Source: an uncultured Lachnospiraceae bacterium (GTDB taxonomy: Bacteria; Bacillota; Clostridia; Lachnospirales; Lachnospiraceae). From it: a stretch of 7,944 nucleotides of DNA. This document shows, piece by piece, positions 5,251 to 7,944 of the stretch. The DNA is taken from the NCBI GenBank assembly GCA_934352055.1, contig CAKRJY010000026.1:1-7944 (forward strand). The letters run 5' to 3'. Within the stretch, counting starts at the first letter, position 1, and each line of letters opens with the position of its first letter. Under the pieces are notes generated by a model, which did not search any database, was not told the DNA's origin, and saw only the letters and a list, made by a program, of their open reading frames with translations. Both the position numbers and the translations under genes were made by a program.

Positions 5251-5310
5251 TTTTTTTCTTTAATTAATGTGATTTAAAAAATTAATATATTATATAAATA
5301 TGGAAAAATA
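5251..5310. other. 60-nt tract, 92% A+T
   Basis: Only five of 60 bases are G or C. The tract includes TTAATTAA and ATTAATATATTATATAAATA. It lies between the main TGGTCA cluster (5055-5241) and the tandem TTGACCAATTGACCA (5312-5326), the position expected of a DNA-unwinding element beside iterons. It could equally be an AT-rich promoter or upstream element. Confidence 0.5.
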
Positions 5311-5367
5311 ATTGACCAATTGACCAGAACGCTATTTTTCATCGATTTTTCGTCCCTACGATGCACC

Positions 5368-5397
5368 TTGATTTTTGACAAATTCTAGGTGTAAAAT
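5368..5397 (+). promoter_or_regulatory. Possible sigma-A-type promoter for the gene at 5423
   Basis: TTGATT (5368-5373) and TAAAAT (5392-5397) are separated by 18 nt and resemble -35 and -10 boxes. Transcription would begin near 5404, just before the GGAGGG ribosome binding site (5410-5415). A better -35 match, TTGACA (5375-5380), is too close to this -10. Prediction only. Confidence 0.3.
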
Positions 5398-5422
5398 GAA
5401 AGCAAAAACGGAGGGTTTTTAC

Positions 5423-5689
5423 ATGAGTATAATGGATGGAATGTACGATGAAAATTGGATCGAATCAGATGACGATGAAACGATGGACGATAAAATAGAG
5501 AAGATTCGTGGCACAATTGATAAGGGTGATTGTTTATGGTGTAATAGCCGGAATGGAATGAAATATTATCCAGAAGGATATTTTCTTTGTGATCGATGCA
5601 ATATGATGTGCGAAGAAGATACCTATTACATGTGGTATCTCGGATATGATGTTTCTGCTACTGACGGAGATACCGAGTACATATTATAG
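5423..5689 (+). CDS. Acidic zinc-ribbon protein of unknown function
   Basis: This is an 88-aa protein. The frame is open back to 5375, but I choose ATG 5423 because GGAGGG (5410-5415) lies 7 nt upstream; starts at 5375 or 5396 have no ribosome binding site, and ATG 5432 is a poorer alternative. The first 25 residues are very acidic (ENWIESDDDETMDD). C37-x2-C40 and C56-x2-C59, plus C63, make a probable zinc ribbon (DCLWCNSRNG...FLCDRCNMMC). The C-terminus is aromatic and acidic. Acidic zinc proteins of phages sometimes mimic DNA or bind host polymerase or nuclease partners; this is a general possibility and not evidence for this one. It sits alone between the repeat region and a terminator. 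Confidence 0.78.
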   Translation: MSIMDGMYDENWIESDDDETMDDKIEKIRGTIDKGDCLWCNSRNGMKYYPEGYFLCDRCNMMCEEDTYYMWYLGYDVSATDGDTEYIL

Positions 5690-5717
5690 TAAACAATTAT
5701 ATTTACGTGTGTACAGG

Positions 5718-5732
5718 CACGCGAAATTTACA
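5718..5732 (+). repeat. 15-nt direct repeat, copy B (CACGCGAAATTTACA)
   Basis: This is identical to 4529-4543. It lies 28 nt after the stop of the zinc-ribbon gene and 11 nt before a strong terminator stem; copy A has the same order. The following bases TTTTATGAAGA also resemble TATTATGAGGA after copy A. Confidence 0.6.
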
Positions 5733-5743
5733 CACTCTTTTAT

Positions 5744-5798
5744 GAAGAGAAAGGCAATGTCCATTTGATTTGGATATTTTTACCTTTCTCTTCTTTTT
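5744..5798 (+). terminator. Strong hairpin terminator
   Basis: GAAGAGAAAGG (5744-5754) pairs perfectly with CCTTTCTCTTC (5783-5793) over 11 bp, followed directly by TTTTT (5794-5798). An inner stem, TCCA (5760-5763) with TGGA (5771-5774), caps it. It separates the zinc-ribbon gene from the nuclease operon starting at 5828. Confidence 0.8.
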
Positions 5799-5827
5799 GT
5801 GCTCATTTTTAAGAAAAGGAGTATGAG

Positions 5828-6118
5828 ATGTTAGAGAATAGATTCAAGACTAAGCTTATATCAGAAATCAAAGAACGATTTCCAGGAGCAAAAGTCTTTC
5901 ATCTAAATCCAAATGAATGTCAGGGAGCCCCAGACCTTTTGATTTTGCATCAGAATAAATGGGCTGCCTTGGAAGGTAAGAAAAGTGCTACAGCTTCTCA
6001 TCGTCCCAATCAGGACTATTGGATAAATGAATATAATCACATGTCATTTGCAAGATTTATTTATCCTGAGAACAAGGAGGAAATTTTAGATGAACTTCAA
6101 AACTTATTCTTATCTTGA
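5828..6118 (+). CDS. VRR-NUC-like PD-(D/E)XK nuclease
   Basis: This is a 96-aa protein. ATG 5828 follows AAAGGAG (5815-5821) by 6 nt. The core is Q32-G-A-P35-D36-L-L-I-L, then W45-A-A-L-E49-G-K51-K: the P-D and E-x-K residues of the PD-(D/E)XK nuclease fold, as in the compact phage VRR-NUC proteins. H58-R-P-N-Q62 with W65 follows the active site, as is usual in this family, and the length matches stand-alone phage versions. Such proteins are metal-dependent DNA nucleases, often thought to cut flap or branched DNA during replication and recombination. It leads an operon and overlaps the next nuclease gene by 29 nt, suggesting that they work together. Confidence 0.88.
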   Translation: MLENRFKTKLISEIKERFPGAKVFHLNPNECQGAPDLLILHQNKWAALEGKKSATASHRPNQDYWINEYNHMSFARFIYPENKEEILDELQNLFLS

Positions 6119-6647
6119 GGGTAAACATTCAGCACTCAGTCCAAGTTCTTATATTTGGATGCACAAGAACGAGGACGAATTCATTCAGACATATAAAAAC
6201 ATGAAAGCAAAAGAGAAAGGAACCAAGCTTCACAATATCGCAAAAGAGCTTATTGAAGAAGGAATCAAACTTCCAAAATCGCAAAAGACCCTTAACCGTT
6301 ATGTGAATGATGCCATTGGGTTCCGCATGAAACCTGAGGTTAAGCTTAGATATTCAGATCGTGCATTTGGAACAGCAGATGCTATACGATTTGATAAAAA
6401 CTTTCTCAGAATACATGATTTAAAGACTGGTATTACCCCAACACATATTGAGCAGCTTTATGGTTATGAAGCATATTTCTGCCTTAACTACAATATCAAA
6501 CCAGGTGATATTGAATCCGAATTACGGATCTATCAGAATGATGAAATTCAGATTGAAAAACCTGGACCGGATATAATCCTTCTGATTATGGATAAGATTA
6601 TTCGATTTGACAAAATTATGGCTGATATTGATGACGAGGAGGCGTAA
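6090..6647 (+). CDS. RecB/Cas4-like PD-(D/E)XK exonuclease family protein
   Basis: This is a 185-aa protein. ATG 6090 has AAGGAGG (6074-6080) 9 nt upstream, inside the preceding gene. In order: S17-P-S-S-Y near the N-terminus, G44-T-K-L-H48 (motif I His), R91-A-F-G-T-A-D97 (metal-binding Asp), I108-H-D110-L-K112-T-G (the D-x-K pair), and E121-Q122-L-Y-G-Y126 (the Q-x-x-x-Y motif of RecB-type nucleases). It lacks the cysteine quartet of true Cas4 (only C131 is present), so no iron-sulfur cluster is expected. Phage members of this family are often labelled Cas4-like exonucleases and act on DNA ends in replication or recombination. No CRISPR array is visible here. Confidence 0.87.
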   Translation: MNFKTYSYLEGKHSALSPSSYIWMHKNEDEFIQTYKNMKAKEKGTKLHNIAKELIEEGIKLPKSQKTLNRYVNDAIGFRMKPEVKLRYSDRAFGTADAIRFDKNFLRIHDLKTGITPTHIEQLYGYEAYFCLNYNIKPGDIESELRIYQNDEIQIEKPGPDIILLIMDKIIRFDKIMADIDDEEA

Positions 6648-6651
6648 AGAT

Positions 6652-7944
6652 ATGTATTTCGATGAAATAGAAAAACCAGACCCAGAGTTGCTTAATATTG
6701 TAAAAGATATATTTGAAGCAGAATTATACGAAGGAACCATTGAAGAATATGAACTTCTTCATTATGGAGTAAAAAGACGTTCTGGTAGATACCCATGGGG
6801 GTCTGGTGATAGCCCTTACCAGCACAGCGGAGATTTCCTAGCCAGAGTAGAATCAGACCAGAAACGAGGACTTAGTGAACGTGAGATTGCAAATGCTCTC
6901 GAGATGAGCACTAAGGAACTTCGTATGGCTCGTTCTATTGCTATCGAGCAACGTAGATCAGAACTGGTGAATCAGGCTGAGAATTACAGAAAGCATGGCG
7001 ACAGTTTACAGACTATTGCTAAGAAAATGGGTTATGCAAATGACTCATCTGTAAGATCACTTCTGAACGAAAAGAGCAAAGCCAGAATGAATCAGGCTAA
7101 AGAAACAGCTGAATTTCTAAAGAAACGACTTGAAAAAGATCATCTCCTGGATGTTGGTTCTGGCGTAGAATATCAGTTAAATATTTCAAGAACAAAACTG
7201 GATGAAGCTCTCTATCGGTTGCAGCTTGATGGATATCACGTTTATGGTCGAATGGTTCCACAGGCTACAAACCCAGGAAAGAATACCATTATTAAAGTAC
7301 TCACAACTCCGGAAGTTAAGAACTCAGAAATATATTCTCGACTGAGTGATATTAAATCTGTAGAAGATTATATTAGCCGTGATGATGGAAAGACATTCGA
7401 AAAGAAGTTTGTTTATCCGGCATCCATGGACAGTAAACGTCTGCAAGTTCGATATGCCGAAGATGGTGGCATTGATAAAGACGGAGTTATTGAACTTCGA
7501 AGAGGAGTAAAAGATCTGGATCTTGGGGGATCACATTACGCTCAGGTACGAATCATGGTAGACGGTACACATTACCTTAAAGGGATGGCCGTCTATTCCG
7601 ATAATATGCCTGATGGGGTAGATGTGATGTTCAATACAAATAAGAAAAAAGGTACACCGATGTGCGGACCTAAGAACGACACTGTTCTGAAACCTATTAA
7701 GAATGATCCTGAAAATCCGTTTGGATCACTTATTAAAGAGAAAGGTGGACAGAGTCGATATATGGATGGTGACGGTAAATCAAAACTGTCATTAATCAAT
7801 AAACGAGCTGAAGAAGGTGACTGGGGAGAATGGTCAGATAAATTACCTTCTCAGTTCTTATCCAAGCAGAATATATCTTTGGTAAAGAAACAGCTTGGAT
7901 TGTCTGTAGCTAATAAACAGGCGGAGTATGATGATATTATGCAG
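6652..7944 (+). CDS. Long phage protein with two HTH modules (3' end outside window)
   Basis: 431 codons are visible and the frame is still open at the window edge. ATG 6652 has GAGGAGG (6635-6641) 10 nt upstream and starts 4 nt after the previous stop. Residues 37-52 (HYGVKRRSGRYPWGSG) form a motif seen at the N-terminus of phage proteins, often from virion or packaging regions. Two helix-turn-helix-like modules follow: about 74-95 (LSEREIANALEMSTKELR) and 118-139 (SLQTIAKKMGYANDSSVRSL), then a basic helical linker and a long beta-rich part (about 195-360) with DLGGSHYAQVRIMVDGTHYL. I recall relatives in large Firmicutes and actinobacterial phages, annotated only as HTH or structural proteins. 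A DNA-binding virion or packaging role is inference. Confidence 0.82.
   Translation, partial: MYFDEIEKPDPELLNIVKDIFEAELYEGTIEEYELLHYGVKRRSGRYPWGSGDSPYQHSGDFLARVESDQKRGLSEREIANALEMSTKELRMARSIAIEQRRSELVNQAENYRKHGDSLQTIAKKMGYANDSSVRSLLNEKSKARMNQAKETAEFLKKRLEKDHLLDVGSGVEYQLNISRTKLDEALYRLQLDGYHVYGRMVPQATNPGKNTIIKVLTTPEVKNSEIYSRLSDIKSVEDYISRDDGKTFEKKFVYPASMDSKRLQVRYAEDGGIDKDGVIELRRGVKDLDLGGSHYAQVRIMVDGTHYLKGMAVYSDNMPDGVDVMFNTNKKKGTPMCGPKNDTVLKPIKNDPENPFGSLIKEKGGQSRYMDGDGKSKLSLINKRAEEGDWGEWSDKLPSQFLSKQNISLVKKQLGLSVANKQAEYDDIMQ

Larger units (their letters stand above)
5055..5326. repeat. Cluster of nine TGGTCA/TGACCA words in both orientations
   Basis: TGGTCA begins at 5055, 5095, 5139, 5149, 5170 and 5236; its complement TGACCA begins at 5109, 5313 and 5321. 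Most are extended to TTGGTCA(A/G). Near-copies (GGGTCAG at 5085, CTGGCCA at 5161 and 5191) add to the set. By chance about 0.1-0.2 occurrences of a 6-mer would be expected in 270 nt counting both strands. Pairs form inverted repeats, e.g. TTTGGTCA 5093-5100 with TGACCAAA 5109-5116, and a direct tandem TTGACCAATTGACCA at 5312-5326. This looks like an array of protein-binding sites (iterons or operators). Confidence 0.75.
4938..5422. other. 485-nt non-coding, repeat-rich region
   Basis: No convincing gene occupies this gap. From 4938 to about 5050 I see no clear structure beyond a weak 48-codon frame (4957-5103) without a well-placed ribosome binding site. From 5055 to 5326 there are nine TGGTCA/TGACCA words, an imperfect duplication, several hairpins, a GGGTTTT hairpin and an AT tract. 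The last 50 nt probably carry the promoter of the zinc-ribbon gene at 5423. Clustered short repeats next to an AT-rich tract fit a replication origin or a multi-site operator; neither is proven. Confidence 0.65.

Noticed and set aside
5055..5326. CRISPR array
   Set aside because: The repeated words are only 6-8 nt, occur in both orientations and have irregular spacing.
6090..6647. True CRISPR-associated Cas4
   Set aside because: The cysteine quartet for the iron-sulfur cluster is missing and there are no repeats, cas1 or cas2 nearby; a phage RecB-type nuclease is the better call.

Overview
The window looks like accessory or early-region DNA of a phage or prophage (or a phage-like plasmid) from a low-GC Gram-positive host, most likely Clostridia of the Lachnospiraceae type. 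The signs are an AT-rich composition, strong AAGGAGG-type ribosome binding sites, many very small genes packed on one strand with 4-29 nt overlaps, a T7 gp1.7-type DUF3310 protein, phage-type PD-(D/E)XK nucleases, and a long protein with a phage-type HYGVKRRSGRYPWGSG segment. All supported genes are on the + strand. I see no integrase, terminase large subunit, portal, tRNA, rRNA, IS element or CRISPR array, so whether the DNA is integrated, lytic or plasmid-borne cannot be decided here.

Layout. (1) 1-120 is the 3' end of a gene entering from upstream, followed by a terminator-like hairpin. (2) 196-3430 is a run of ten small genes: an HTH/zinc-knuckle protein, two tiny membrane proteins, two Cys-rich proteins, a lipoprotein with a DUF6440-like domain, an enlarged DUF3310 protein, and three small unknowns. 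(3) After a second hairpin of the same design, 3493-4519 holds a 220-aa phage/mobile-element protein of unknown function, a membrane-anchored Cys-rich protein and a 13-codon ORF, closed by a strong terminator. (4) 4695-4937 encodes one small membrane protein. (5) 4938-5422 is non-coding and full of repeats: nine TGGTCA/TGACCA words in both orientations, an imperfect duplication with an offset of about 85 bp, two mutually exclusive hairpins, and a 60-nt tract that is 92% A+T. It is a candidate replication origin or multi-site operator. (6) 5423-5689 is a zinc-ribbon protein followed by a second terminator that shares an exact 15-nt upstream motif with the first. (7) 5828-7944 is an operon of a VRR-NUC-like nuclease, a RecB/Cas4-like nuclease (29 nt overlap) and a long two-HTH phage protein running off the window.

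How the parts may work together (inference): the DUF3310 protein and the two nucleases fit phage nucleotide and DNA metabolism. The small zinc-knuckle and membrane proteins look like host-takeover or accessory proteins whose roles cannot be read from sequence. The repeat region divides the small-gene block from the nuclease block. The terminators split the window into at least four transcription units.
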